14,090 bases of DNA. Origin: Pinguiococcus pyrenoidosus (Eukaryota > Sar > Pinguiophyceae > Pinguiochrysidales > Pinguiochrysidaceae). Each line of letters starts with the position of its first letter. Position 1 is the first letter of the stretch. The notes beneath the pieces are model-generated. The model saw nothing but the letters and a program-made list of their open reading frames with translations. It had not been told where the DNA came from and ran no database searches. The position numbers were made by a program, and so were the translations under genes. Shown here piece by piece: positions 1 through 8,200 of this stretch. Where the stretch lies: contig JAAMXY010001805.1 of NCBI GenBank assembly GCA_019677205.1, forward strand, positions 1-14,090, written 5' to 3'.

Positions 1-1
1 A

Positions 2-121
2 CTGGCAACAGAACAGGCAAAAGCGACAGCTGCTGCGATTCTGCAGAGCAAAAGCGATCCAAAGGCCAAAGCAGCAAAAGATCCGCCAAAAAAGGGGCGG
101 GAAAATCTCCCTCTCAGCTAA
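2..121 (+). CDS. Possible C-terminal end of an upstream gene (partial)
   Basis: Reading from base 2 gives 39 residues rich in Ala, Lys and Gln, ending in a basic tail and a TAA at 119-121. The composition resembles a flexible charged C-terminus, and the sequence changes to an AT-rich block soon after the stop, as expected for a gene end. The other two forward frames are also open (to about 143 and 150), and third positions are not clearly GC-rich as in the other genes here. The coding call is therefore weak. No domain can be recognised in so short a piece. Alternatives are intron or 3' UTR sequence. Confidence 0.28.
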   Translation: MATEQAKATAAAILQSKSDPKAKAAKDPPKKGRENLPLS

Positions 122-146
122 ATACATGCGCAGCAACGAATAAGCG

Positions 147-226
147 TTGAGAATATATTTAACAAATTCATTATCTATTATATTATGCTTCAAAACATCA
201 CATATATTAAATATTTCAAATTTTAT
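147..226. other. AT-rich block
   Basis: About 80 bases made almost entirely of A and T, with several TATAT/TTAAAT runs, in an otherwise GC-rich window. It lies just after the possible upstream gene end and just before a strong inverted repeat. It could be a 3'-end or nucleosome-poor spacer. It is too far from the ATG at 681 to serve as a simple TATA element unless the 5' UTR is long. Confidence 0.55.
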
Positions 227-238
227 GGACAGACGTCA

Positions 239-265
239 TTCCCCCGATTGTCGCGGTCGGGGGAA
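239..265. repeat. Perfect 9-bp inverted repeat
   Basis: TTCCCCCGA at 239-247 is matched by its exact reverse complement TCGGGGGAA at 257-265, separated by a 9-base loop. It could form a GC-rich hairpin in RNA or be a two-half-site protein binding element. It sits at the sharp edge between the AT-rich block and the GC-rich promoter. There is no T-run after it that would suggest a bacterial-type terminator. Confidence 0.7.
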
Positions 266-287
266 ATGTGGTCCGCGGCTTGACGCC

Positions 288-481
288 ATTGGCGAAGCAA
301 TTGCACGCGGCGACGTCAAGGAACGTTCCTCGGAACTCTCTCGGGACTGTTTTCCCGTTCACTGCACTTCAAACTTATTGAAATATCTTGCGTCCCTCCC
401 GCCATTGGTTTCCGCGTTCCGGGAGCGTTCCCCGCTTTTTTTCAAAATTATCAAAATGGCCAAGCCCGCCCCGCCCATTGG
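288..481 (+). promoter_or_regulatory. Cluster of three inverted CCAAT boxes
   Basis: ATTGG occurs at 288-292, 404-408 and 477-481, always in the same orientation and each preceded by C (CATTGG). CCAAT boxes are the known binding site of the NF-Y factor and are common in eukaryotic promoters. The nearest lies 200 bases before the ATG at 681. Three same-oriented copies in under 200 bases is more than base composition would usually give, but a functional role is inference. Confidence 0.35.
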
Positions 482-680
482 CCCAGCCCGCGACCCCCGA
501 AGTGTTCGTTGCTCTTTCGCGCAAAAGCGGGAGTGCCGACCTGTTCGGAGCCTCTCTTCGGCGCGCCTCGCGAACACGAGGGAGTGCCGGTGCGAAGTCG
601 TTTCTTGTTGTCAGCAAGCTGTCGCCACAGGTCCCATACCCGCCGGGGTGCAGCGTCGTGGCTTCAAACCACCTGTCAAC

Positions 681-2146
681 ATGGAGAAGCGCGCCACTGT
701 CGAAGACCGAGAGATAGCGGAGGGACTGCAGCTGGACGCGCCGCGCCGGGCGGCGGACATCGCGCGCGATGCCAGCTACGACGACAGCGAGACCTTCCGA
801 GCAGGTATGCCGCCTGCGCGCCTTTCCGAGTCGGCTCGGTGGCCTCCGGACGCAGCAGCTGACGCTCTGTCTTTGGAACTCCGGTGACCTCCGCAGTGGA
901 CTTCCACGCCCTCGGCAACCAGCTCAACATCGAGCAGCAGCAGCAGCAGCAGGCCGTGAGCACCTCGGATGGAGAGTACTTCCAGCAGGCGCAGACGTCC
1001 TTCCGAAGCGTGGTGGCCCACCGGGGCGCAGAGCTCGTGGCGCCGCTCATGATCAGCAAGCCCAAGTCCTACACGGGCATCTCCTCGGACCAGGCGCAGG
1101 AGATTGTCGCGCAGGCGGCCAAGGCAGCGCCCGTGGAGGCGCGCCTCAGCGCGTCCGTGAAGAGCTCGCAGGCGGAGCAGCCGGGGATCCTGGTGAAGCC
1201 GCTGCCGAAGTCTCCGATCTTTGAGCTGGAGCCCGTATCCCACTTCCGCGTCTGCGAGGACGGAGCCGACAGCCTTCCGCAGTACGTCGATGCGGTGCTC
1301 CGCGAGACGCTGGCGTGCGGGGTGGAGCTGGAGGCGCAGACGGCCAAGTGGCGCTGCGTGCACTCGACGGCGTTCGCGTACATCCGCTTCGTGGTCACGG
1401 TGTACTCGGACGGCGTCGGCGAAGACGGCAAGGCCGTGTATGTGGTCGAGGCGCAGCGAAGGTCCGGGAACGTGTGCGACTTCATGGCCATGTACCGGGC
1501 GATGAAGGAAGGGATCCACGCCACGGCGCGCGGAGAGGCGCCGCCGGTGCTGGCCTCGAAGGAGCGGGTCATGCCGCCGCCGCCACCGGAGCTGGTTGCC
1601 AGCCTCGGCATGAACGTGCAGGAGATGGCCGTCGCGAGCTTCATCGAGCTGCTTCGGCTCGAGGCCGGCTCGAAGTACGTCAAGGGGCACGAGGAAGTGG
1701 TGCGGGCCCTGGCGGAGCTCACCGCCGAGGAGGAGAACTGCGTGGCGCTCGCCGAGGAGGTCGCGCAACACAGCGAGCGGGAAAGCGTCTGCTTCAAGGT
1801 TTGCGAGAAGCTGGTCGAGCTGCTGCACAACGGATCTGTGCAGACGAGCAGCTACGCCGCGAACGCCTTGGCCGCCCTGAGCCACCAGGAGGCATGTCGC
1901 AACATCATCACCTCGTGCGGTGGCGTCCCCGCGCTGGCCGATGCCGTGGAATCCGCCACGTCCTGCGAGGAAGTTGGGCTGCGACGGGGCGGCAGCGAAG
2001 CCTTGGCCATGTTGGCCCTCGATCGATCGCTCTCTGACGATGATGTCATGGCCGTGCATCGCTTCGTGGTGACGGCCCGATCATCGACAGACCGCATTTT
2101 GAACGGCTTTGCCAACGAGGCGCAGATCGCGCTGGGCTCCGCGTAG
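681..2146 (+). CDS. Armadillo-like repeat protein of unknown function (two exons)
   Basis: Exons 681-804 and 897-2146 join in frame (Ala-41 GCA, then G + TG giving Val-42) into a 457-residue protein. The start at 681 has a strong context (CAACATGG). No signal peptide or membrane segment is visible. Residues 1-41 are charged and helical. Residues about 54-60 are a Gln run encoded by CAG repeats. Residues about 150-248 form a compact alternating-strand region (around FVVTVYSDG, then YVVEAQRRSG, then an aromatic-rich helix) that vaguely recalls a KA1-type fold. A Pro run follows. Residues about 280-457 are helical, with two armadillo-like units, the second containing the typical N-A-L-A-A-L-S and C-G-G-V-P-A-L-A signatures. 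Armadillo folds usually bind protein partners, so an adaptor role is plausible, but I do not recognise the family. It faces DENR tail to tail. The KA1 resemblance is a weak impression. Confidence 0.75.
805..896 (+). other. Intron of the armadillo-like gene (92 nt)
   Basis: Begins GTATGC directly after GCAG and ends CTCCGCAG. It is a phase-1 intron: removal joins G to TG and keeps one frame from 681 to the stop at 2144-2146. Its size matches the 90-nt intron in the neighbouring DENR gene. An ATG at 884 inside the intron could start a shorter protein, but splicing gives a better context start and a sensible N-terminus. Confidence 0.7.
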
Positions 2147-2284
2147 GCGACGTGCCAAGTTTCTCCTGTCTACGAGTCTGCAGATGACTTTCGCAGCAGT
2201 CTGATTGGCTACCTAGTGGCTGCAACGCCGTTGCCGCCGTGTGCATACCTTATAGAGATGGGGCGTCGTAGACCTTTACAGCTT

Positions 2285-2306
2285 CGCATGAGCCGTGTCT
2301 CATGCG
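2285..2306. repeat. Hairpin-forming inverted repeat downstream of the armadillo-like gene
   Basis: CGCATGAG (2285-2292) and its exact reverse complement CTCATGCG (2299-2306) flank a 6-base loop. It begins 139 bases past the stop of the armadillo-like gene, so it probably lies in that 3' UTR. It is not a histone-type stem-loop. It could affect mRNA end formation or stability, but this is only positional inference. Confidence 0.6.
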
Positions 2307-2562
2307 CTCTATTTGGTGGATCTCGTGTACAGCGAATCGTGCGTGAACCCGTGCCGTGTAGTGAAGATCCACGAAGCGATTATTTTTTTTCAACGTCGCT
2401 ATCTCTTCTCCCCTTGCGGCTGGGCAATTTGCCCTTGTCACTCACGACACGGTGTCTGCTCATCAGGCGTAGGATGTTGACAGGTGCTGTGCACGCCAAG
2501 CGGCTTTGCCAGGGTGAAGCGCTGGCAATCCGTCGCCAAAAAGTTGTCCATTTCTTTTCAAG

Positions 2563-2625
2563 GCCACAAGCCACAAGCCACAAGCCACAGGCCACAGGCC
2601 ACAGGCCACAAGCCACAGGCCACGA
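2563..2625. repeat. 7-bp tandem array, nine copies
   Basis: Nine head-to-tail copies of GCCACA(A/G), the last degenerate (GCCACGA), followed by a fading partial copy. The order of the seventh base is A-A-A-G-G-G-A-G. It lies between the facing 3' ends of the armadillo-like gene and DENR, 93 bases from the DENR stop. The period of 7 is not a multiple of 3, which argues against coding. Confidence 0.9.
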
Positions 2626-2717
2626 GCCAACTACCTAAAGAGGCAACAGAGAACAACCCAAAGAGACGAGCGCCGTCAAGGATTGTCTCGGTCATCGTGG
2701 ACGTCTATCGCTATGGT

Positions 2718-3524
2718 TTAAGGGTCCAGCACAAAGATCTTATCTTCCGGAATCTGCCGAGAAGAAAGAGAGAAGGTGAGCTACAACACCCGCCGCAGGA
2801 GATATCTCCGACGCAGACGCGGTTGGCGCCGCCTTGAAGTTACCTCGTAGAGCTGCATTAACAAGTCCTTGACAGTATCCTTCACATTTCCGAAGATGAC
2901 GTCCCCTTGCACCACGATCTCCTTCTTGCCCATCGCATTGGTCGACACCGACGCCCCCGTAGCATAGCGCCGGCCCAGCTGCTTCGACACGTCCTTCAAC
3001 CGGAGGCCAGGAATGGTGTCCACTCCCGCGATGGTCGTGACGAACTTGCGAGCCTTGCGCTGAACTCGGGTGATCACCACTCGCTGCTCCTCCTCCGGAA
3101 GCGCCGCAGCCGCCGCAGACTTCTTCGACGACACCTTCTTCTTCTTCTTCTTCTTGCGCTTCTCCTCGCCGCCGCCGCCGCCAGCTTCGTCTCCGTCCGC
3201 CGCCTCGTCCGCGGCGTCCTTGGCCTCCGCCTCGGCCTCGCCTCTGTCCGCCTGGGCCTGCTCGTCGTCCTCGATGCCGTTTTCCTCGCGCCAGAGCCTG
3301 CAAGCCGTCTCGAACACGTCCGTGAACTCGCAGTACTCCAGCGGCAGACTACACGCGCCGCAGTACACCACGTGCACCGGCCGAAGGACCACTGGCACGG
3401 CCTTCATCGCCGGCGTCGTCTCTGTCGCAAGTGCCTCGGGCGCGTCCGGCTCCGCCGCCGCCGCGGCCTTGGCCTCCTCGGCGATGTCGGGCACCTCTGC
3501 CTCCGCGTCCGCGAACTCGGCCAT
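2718..3524 (-). CDS. DENR: DENR, density-regulated re-initiation and recycling factor (two exons)
   Basis: Exon 1 is 3524-2844 and exon 2 is 2753-2718 on the minus strand, giving 238 residues. In known eukaryotes DENR pairs with MCTS1 to release tRNA and 40S subunits after termination and to support re-initiation after upstream ORFs. Evidence: after an Ala/Glu-rich N-terminus comes the family signature around YCGACSLPLEYCE, with four zinc-binding cysteines at 55, 58, 65 and 75. A disordered acidic linker follows, then a Lys run encoded by CTT repeats on the + strand near 3130-3156. A SUI1 domain runs from about residue 150 and includes GKKEIVVQGDV, close to the EIIIQGD strand of animal DENR. 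The start (GTCAGGATGG) has a strong context. The acidic, Ala-rich N-terminus is longer than in human DENR. Its promoter faces the plastid TPR gene. Confidence 0.93.
2754..2843 (-). other. Intron of DENR (90 nt)
   Basis: On the minus strand it runs from GTAACTTC (after the GAG codon) to a pyrimidine-rich stretch ending CTCGGCAG. Without splicing, the SUI1 domain would run into an Arg-rich tail unlike any DENR. With it, the protein continues LYEIPEDKIFVLDP and stops, matching the place where the last SUI1 helix and strand should lie. It is phase 0, and the last exon codes only 11 residues. Confidence 0.88.
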
Positions 3525-3888
3525 CCTGACGCGCTTCCAGCTCCGCGCCTGGGCCCTTGTACGCCGGCGCCAAAGGAACGGTGGACAGAGAGGGGAGCTG
3601 CGGAGAAGACTGGTCAGCTGATACAGAGCCTATCGATTCTGGTTGCAGTCGGATCGAGAATGTGTCCCAAAATGAGAAAGGGCGGCATCAAACATTTGGG
3701 TTTTCTCTATTTGAAGAATATGATTACGTTACGCACAGCTTCCAGGAAAGAAGTAAAAATTTACGAAAGCCGTAGCATGGCAACGTAAGGGATTGCGTTC
3801 TCCCAGTCGATAGACGCCGAACTCAGGAGAGGCTGCGCGCCGGAATTCGCGCGAGATATCCGTCAATTTTCCGCCTTTCGCTCCCAGA
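3525..3888. promoter_or_regulatory. Divergent promoter region, DENR and plastid TPR gene
   Basis: These 364 bases separate two ATGs pointing outward, so both promoters must lie here or overlap. No gene is visible. The centre (about 3640-3775) is richer in A and T. No canonical TATA box or CCAAT box was found, and nothing shows which half serves which gene. Confidence 0.5.
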
Positions 3889-4843
3889 ATGTTCCGTGTC
3901 CTCTTGTTTGTCGCTTTCGTATCGCAAGCGCGGTGCTTCGCGCCGCTGCTGCGGCGAAAAGCGCCGGCGGCGGCAGCTCGTCCGCTCATGGGCGGAGAGG
4001 ACGGTCTTCTCCACGATCTGGAGGCGCAAAGATGGGCCATTCTGAGCCAAGCCGAGCGCGAAGCGAGTCGCAATGTAGATAAGGGCCACGCGTACTTCAT
4101 GGATGGTCAGCTGACCACGTCGCTGGAGTGCTACGACGCCGCTCTGAACGCCAAGCCAGACATGTATCTTCCGCATCGCGGTATTGTGCTGTACATGCTG
4201 GACCGCGTGGCGGACGCGCAGGAGCAGTTTCGCGTGGACATCGACGTCTTCGAGTCGCGCTTCGGCGAGATGGCCACGGAAGATCGGCTGTGGGAAACGG
4301 CGTGCGCGGGCACCTTGGTTGGCTTAGATCGGGTGAGAGACTCGCGCTTCGTGCTGGCGTCTTCCGTCCGTTTTCGTCTGTTTTGGCCTCGCACCGTGTG
4401 AGCTTCTTGCTGCTCGGCGTTGTCCCGGATCGCGGAGGTACAGGATGGCTGACCTTCCTCCTCTCTGGTGTTGCCTGCTGCTTCCGCCGCAGGCTCAGAG
4501 CGCGCTGGACAGCAGTCTTCAGCGGATCACGGAGGAAGGCGCTCTCGGATTGGAGAGCCGCAAGCCGTTCCGCAACCTACTGGATGTGTACTCCAGAAGG
4601 CGAAGTCCGGAGGAGCTCCAGCAGAGCCTCGCGGAGGAGGACGAGCGAGACATCCTGTACAGGCGGTTCTACACCTCGTTCTTTCTGGCGCTGCTGGCCG
4701 ACGTCAAGGGCGCTGAGGAGCAAGCGAAGGAATGCCTGGAGGCGGCTGTCACGTCACCAAAGATGAATAGAAGGCCGCAGGACTACTGGTATCATGTACC
4801 GCGGCGCCTTGCGGATGTCCGCGGCTTCGACTTGAACTCGTGA
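3889..4843 (+). CDS. Plastid-targeted TPR-like protein (two exons)
   Basis: Exons 3889-4332 and 4493-4843 give 264 residues. Residues 1-16 are a signal peptide (hydrophobic MFRVLLFVAFVSQ, likely cut after A-R-C). The next residues are Phe-Ala-Pro and then a basic, Ala-rich, acid-free stretch to about residue 33. Phe at +1 of such a transit peptide is the known plastid-import signature of algae with complex red plastids. The mature part has TPR-type helices at about 65-98 and 92-120, then the segment Q-F-R-V-D-I and a W-containing helix. This resembles the plant and algal TPR family that includes Arabidopsis At4g39470, assigned from memory of that family. The C-terminal exon has aromatic-rich helices (YRRFYTSFFLALLADV). 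Specific function is unknown; TPRs suggest a scaffold or assembly role in the stroma. Divergent from DENR. Confidence 0.82.
4333..4492 (+). other. Intron of the plastid TPR gene (160 nt)
   Basis: Starts GTGAGA after the CGG codon (Arg-148) and ends in a pyrimidine-rich run with CCGCCGCAG. It is phase 0. Splicing removes the stop that would otherwise end the frame at 4399-4401 and joins two halves of one conserved family domain. The ATG at 4445 lies inside the intron and is not needed. Confidence 0.85.
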
Positions 4844-5211
4844 GAAGATCCGTCCGGAGCACAGACAAGGTCGGAGGGAGGGCCGCGGCCGCCGGATGCA
4901 TTTCGGATGGCGGATGTGCTCAAGATGGGAAGGGCGACGCTTGCGCAAATGCAAAAGGCCAGAGAATTGTACAGACCTTTGGCCTGCTGGGGTGTGCGGC
5001 ACTGGGCTTCGCTAGCTGGGAGGCGCTTCCAGTCAGAAGTGCGGTGCCTTCCGAATCGTGTGGTCAACAACGAATGCCGGTGACCACAGAGAGCGTCAAT
5101 CGCAAAACGTGCTTTGCTTCTGCGCTACGGGACTTGTGCAATCAGTCTGCGACCTACACGATCGCAGAAATGCCATGTCCACACGTTGTGGCACTAGGCG
5201 CCACCTGTTTG
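4844..5211. other. Tail-to-tail intergenic spacer
   Basis: These 368 bases lie between the facing 3' ends of the plastid TPR gene and the Arf-GEF gene. I see no gene, tandem array or strong hairpin. An open frame that starts at 4840 and runs into the Arf-GEF coding region has no recognisable product. Unlike the other two tail-to-tail spacers it has no repeat array, although a 9-bp array lies in the nearby Arf-GEF coding end. Confidence 0.5.
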
Positions 5212-8200
5212 CTAGACTTCGTCAGCGTCATCGTCCGTGTTTTCTGTATCAACATTGACTGTCTCATTCACACCGTCCCCCTGTGGTGTTCGTCCTTCCT
5301 CCGCTTCCTTCGCATCTTCAGATGCCGAGGACAGAGGAACAGCAGAAGGTTCATCTGCTTGCGCCTCGCTCTGCACGCCGACCGCGTTTGACTCCGCACC
5401 CTCCTCGCCGGCAGCGTTGACCACGTCAAGAACCTTGACCTCGGCGCCGGGGACACCTTCAACTTTCTCAGGCCCTTCGACCGCCTCCACCTCCTCGGCA
5501 TCCTTTTCGGGGGCGTCCGTCTCCGGCAAGTCCTTGCTACCCTTCATCAGCTCACTGGCGACGGCAATTTCTGGCTGCGCTGGCTGTGCTGGCTGTGCTG
5601 GCTGTTCTTGCTGTGCTGGCTGTGCTGGCTTTTCTTGCTGTTCCGGCTGTTCTTGCTGTTCTTGCTGTTCTTGCTGTTCCGGCTGTTCCACTTCGTCTTT
5701 GGGAGCACTCGATGCCGCGCCGGCGTCCACCACCTTTGCGGACGGAGCTCGGTTGCGCAGCACTTCCATCTCCAGCGAGAGCGCACCGAAGTCTGGGTGC
5801 TGCTGCAGGGCAGCTCCGTACCTTTGGAAGCATTCGAGCGTGGCGCTCATGACGACGATCTCAGCGGACGCTCCGCTAAAGTCCGTCGGGAGCTCGGTCT
5901 TGCTTTTGCTGTCTGGCATCTCGACGATCTCGTACTCGGCCTCCTCGGGAAGCTCGTCCGTTGCAGGAGCGGCCGGCGCATCCACCGCGCGCTGATACTG
6001 ATACACGGGTATGACGACGTCCTTGAACGCCGTGATCATGTACGCGCTCTGGACGCCCTCCATCCGGGGGTCCAACAGAATCTGAGCCAGCAGCTGCACG
6101 GCGTGCCCTCGAATGGAATCGCTGCGATGCCGGCAGAAGACGGCGGTGGCCTGGAGGAGCGGCAGCCACTCTCCCGCGCAGAGCTCCGCAGAGAACGACG
6201 GCGTCTGCCCCACGTCGCGGCGAGACTCGAGCAGATCGTGAAAGCGCTCGCTGAGCATGCCGTACTTGGTCTCAAGCAGCTCGACCGCGCCCAGCAGCAG
6301 CTTCTCGTCCACCACGGTGCTGTCGGCGAAGGCCGTGATGGCGCCCAGCACGCCAATCGGCACCTTGTCCTTCAGCTTCGCCTCCTTCACCAGCGCGCAC
6401 AGGCACTCATACGCGCGGATCGCCGCGTGCGGCGTCGCACTCACGCAGGACCGCAACAGCTCAAACACTACCCTCCACGTGCCCGCGCTGATCGTTGCGA
6501 GTGCGGCGACATTGGTGGAGACGGTCATCCACAGAGCGCTTGCCGTGTGATCCACTAGGCCCGCTGCCACGCGGCTATCGGCATGCGGCGCCATGACCCA
6601 TGCAAAGTTGTACAGCGCCTCGTTGACCAGTACGTCGCGGGACACGAGGCGGTAGATGATGCGGAGGAGCCCCGTGAAGGCCTTCTCCACCCCAAAGCTC
6701 AAGTCCCGCGCGCAGTGGGTGCGATACTTGTAGTGCTCTGATATCACGAGCCAGACGGCAACGGCCCGATCCCGATTCCGCAGCACCACTTCCGCGAGCA
6801 GGACTTCCGCCAGCGCCAGCGATGGTCGCGACAGGTGCGGCAGCCTCACCATTCCCGTTGCGGAGCGCAGCAACCTGAAAGCCTCGCGGGCAGACTCGGC
6901 AAGCTCTGCGGCGAGCGGGTCATCGGCTTTGGCGCCCTCCCATGGGCAGACGATATCGCCGATCTCGTTGGTGTCTGGCGCTCGGCCGCCAGCGCTTCGA
7001 TCGGAATCCGGCTCCCCCTCGACGGAGACCACGGAAGCCTGGACGGCGTGGACCAGCGCGCGGACGAAGCTCAGCAGCGCCTCCGTGCCCAGGTACCGCG
7101 TCATGGGAACAAGCTCTTCGATGCCGCAGCCGCTCAGGACGTGCCGGCACGCAAGGCGCAGGTTCTTGGCGGTGGCGGGAGCGTCGAGACTCGGCGTGCC
7201 CTCCAACGCCACCACGTGCTCGTTGTCGATGGTGTCGTTCCACAGCGACTCGTAGGCGTGGTAGCCGCTCTCGCCAGCCAGATCCGCGCCAAAGAGCAGG
7301 CCGGTGATCCCTGAGAAGAAACCGGGAGATCCGGACCTTTCCATGTGGCCGATTCTCTTGGCCTGAAGGGCCAGGATGCGGGCGTTGAAGGCCTCGCGCA
7401 GCTGCAGCGGAAGCAAATCTGGATCCGACTCCTTCAGAAGCGCCTTGGGCAGCACCAGGAAGTCACGGAGGACGAAGAGCAGGCGAAAGGCTGGCCGCCA
7501 GCTCGCTCGCATCTGATCGCCAAGGCGATGCATGATGCCAAAGACGGTGACGCATGCCATCTGCGCGGCTGGATTGCTCAAGAACTTGCGGATGGGCGCC
7601 AGCTCCTCCGCCGCGCCTTCCTCTGTGTTCAGATGCGGGCCATGGCCTGACGGCGACTTCACCAGGCCCGTCACGCCGACGAGCGTCGTCACGATGCTAT
7701 CGATGATGTGCGTCTCCTGCTCAGAGGCTGCCCACTTCGCAAGCGACAGGGTCATGTCCACTGCGTACCCGAGCGCAGTGGCCGACGCAGCGTGCACGCC
7801 GTCCTCATTCGCCTCGTCCGCGCCCTCGGTCTCTTCCGCCTTCTCCGACGCCGCGCCCGCCGCGGCTGCCGTGCGCAGATGGCGGCAAACTTGTCGATCT
7901 GTCAGGGTTCCCGTGGCTGCCGCGAAGACCGGGAACCACAGGATGTGGATCAGATGCGTCCTCGTGTGCCCGAGCAGGGCAGAGCCCGTCATGAAGCTGT
8001 TCCGCTCGCTGCGATGCATGGTCATGTTGCAGAGCGAGGGATCCGCCGCGCTCTGCCTCATGAGATCGCGCCATCGATCCCGCGTGATCGCGCCAGCTGG
8101 CCCATCGTCGTCGCTCGTGATGATCTGGTCTTCTTGGATGGCCTTGTAGATCTCCTCGAGAAGCTCGCTGGGCAGGTCCTTCCCCTGGCTGATCTCCTGG

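Larger units (their letters stand above)
122..680 (+). promoter_or_regulatory. Intergenic region and likely promoter of the armadillo-like gene
   Basis: This stretch of 559 bases holds no convincing gene. It begins AT-rich (about 147-226), then becomes GC-rich. Visible elements are a 9-bp inverted repeat (239-265), two GACGTCA-type motifs resembling bZIP sites (232-238 and 312-318), a 10-bp palindrome GGAACGTTCC (320-329), and three ATTGG motifs (inverted CCAAT boxes) between 288 and 481. A frame in phase with the downstream first exon stays open from 147, but its translation looks like noise, so the stretch is read as promoter plus 5' UTR. Function is inferred from position only. Confidence 0.45.
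2147..2717. other. Tail-to-tail intergenic spacer (3' UTRs)
   Basis: This 571-base spacer between two facing 3' ends has no convincing gene; small open frames across it have no recognisable product. It contains a hairpin (2285-2306), an eight-base T run within a longer T-rich patch near 2383-2391, and a 7-bp tandem array (2563-2625). No clear AATAAA signal was seen on either strand. Confidence 0.6.

Noticed and set aside
147-680. An N-terminal extension of the armadillo-like protein in the open frame before 681
   Set aside because: The frame is open, but the translation has no consistent composition and crosses an AT-rich block and the inverted repeat. The ATG at 681 has a much better context.
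776-2059. A 427-codon open frame on the minus strand opposite the armadillo-like gene
   Set aside because: Its translation is rich in His, Arg, Leu and Ala with no domain, as expected when GC-biased codons are read antisense. The + strand product has recognisable armadillo-like helices.
2563-2625. The 7-bp array as a telomere or centromere remnant
   Set aside because: GCCACA(A/G) is not a known telomere unit, the array is only 63 bases long, and it lies between ordinary genes.
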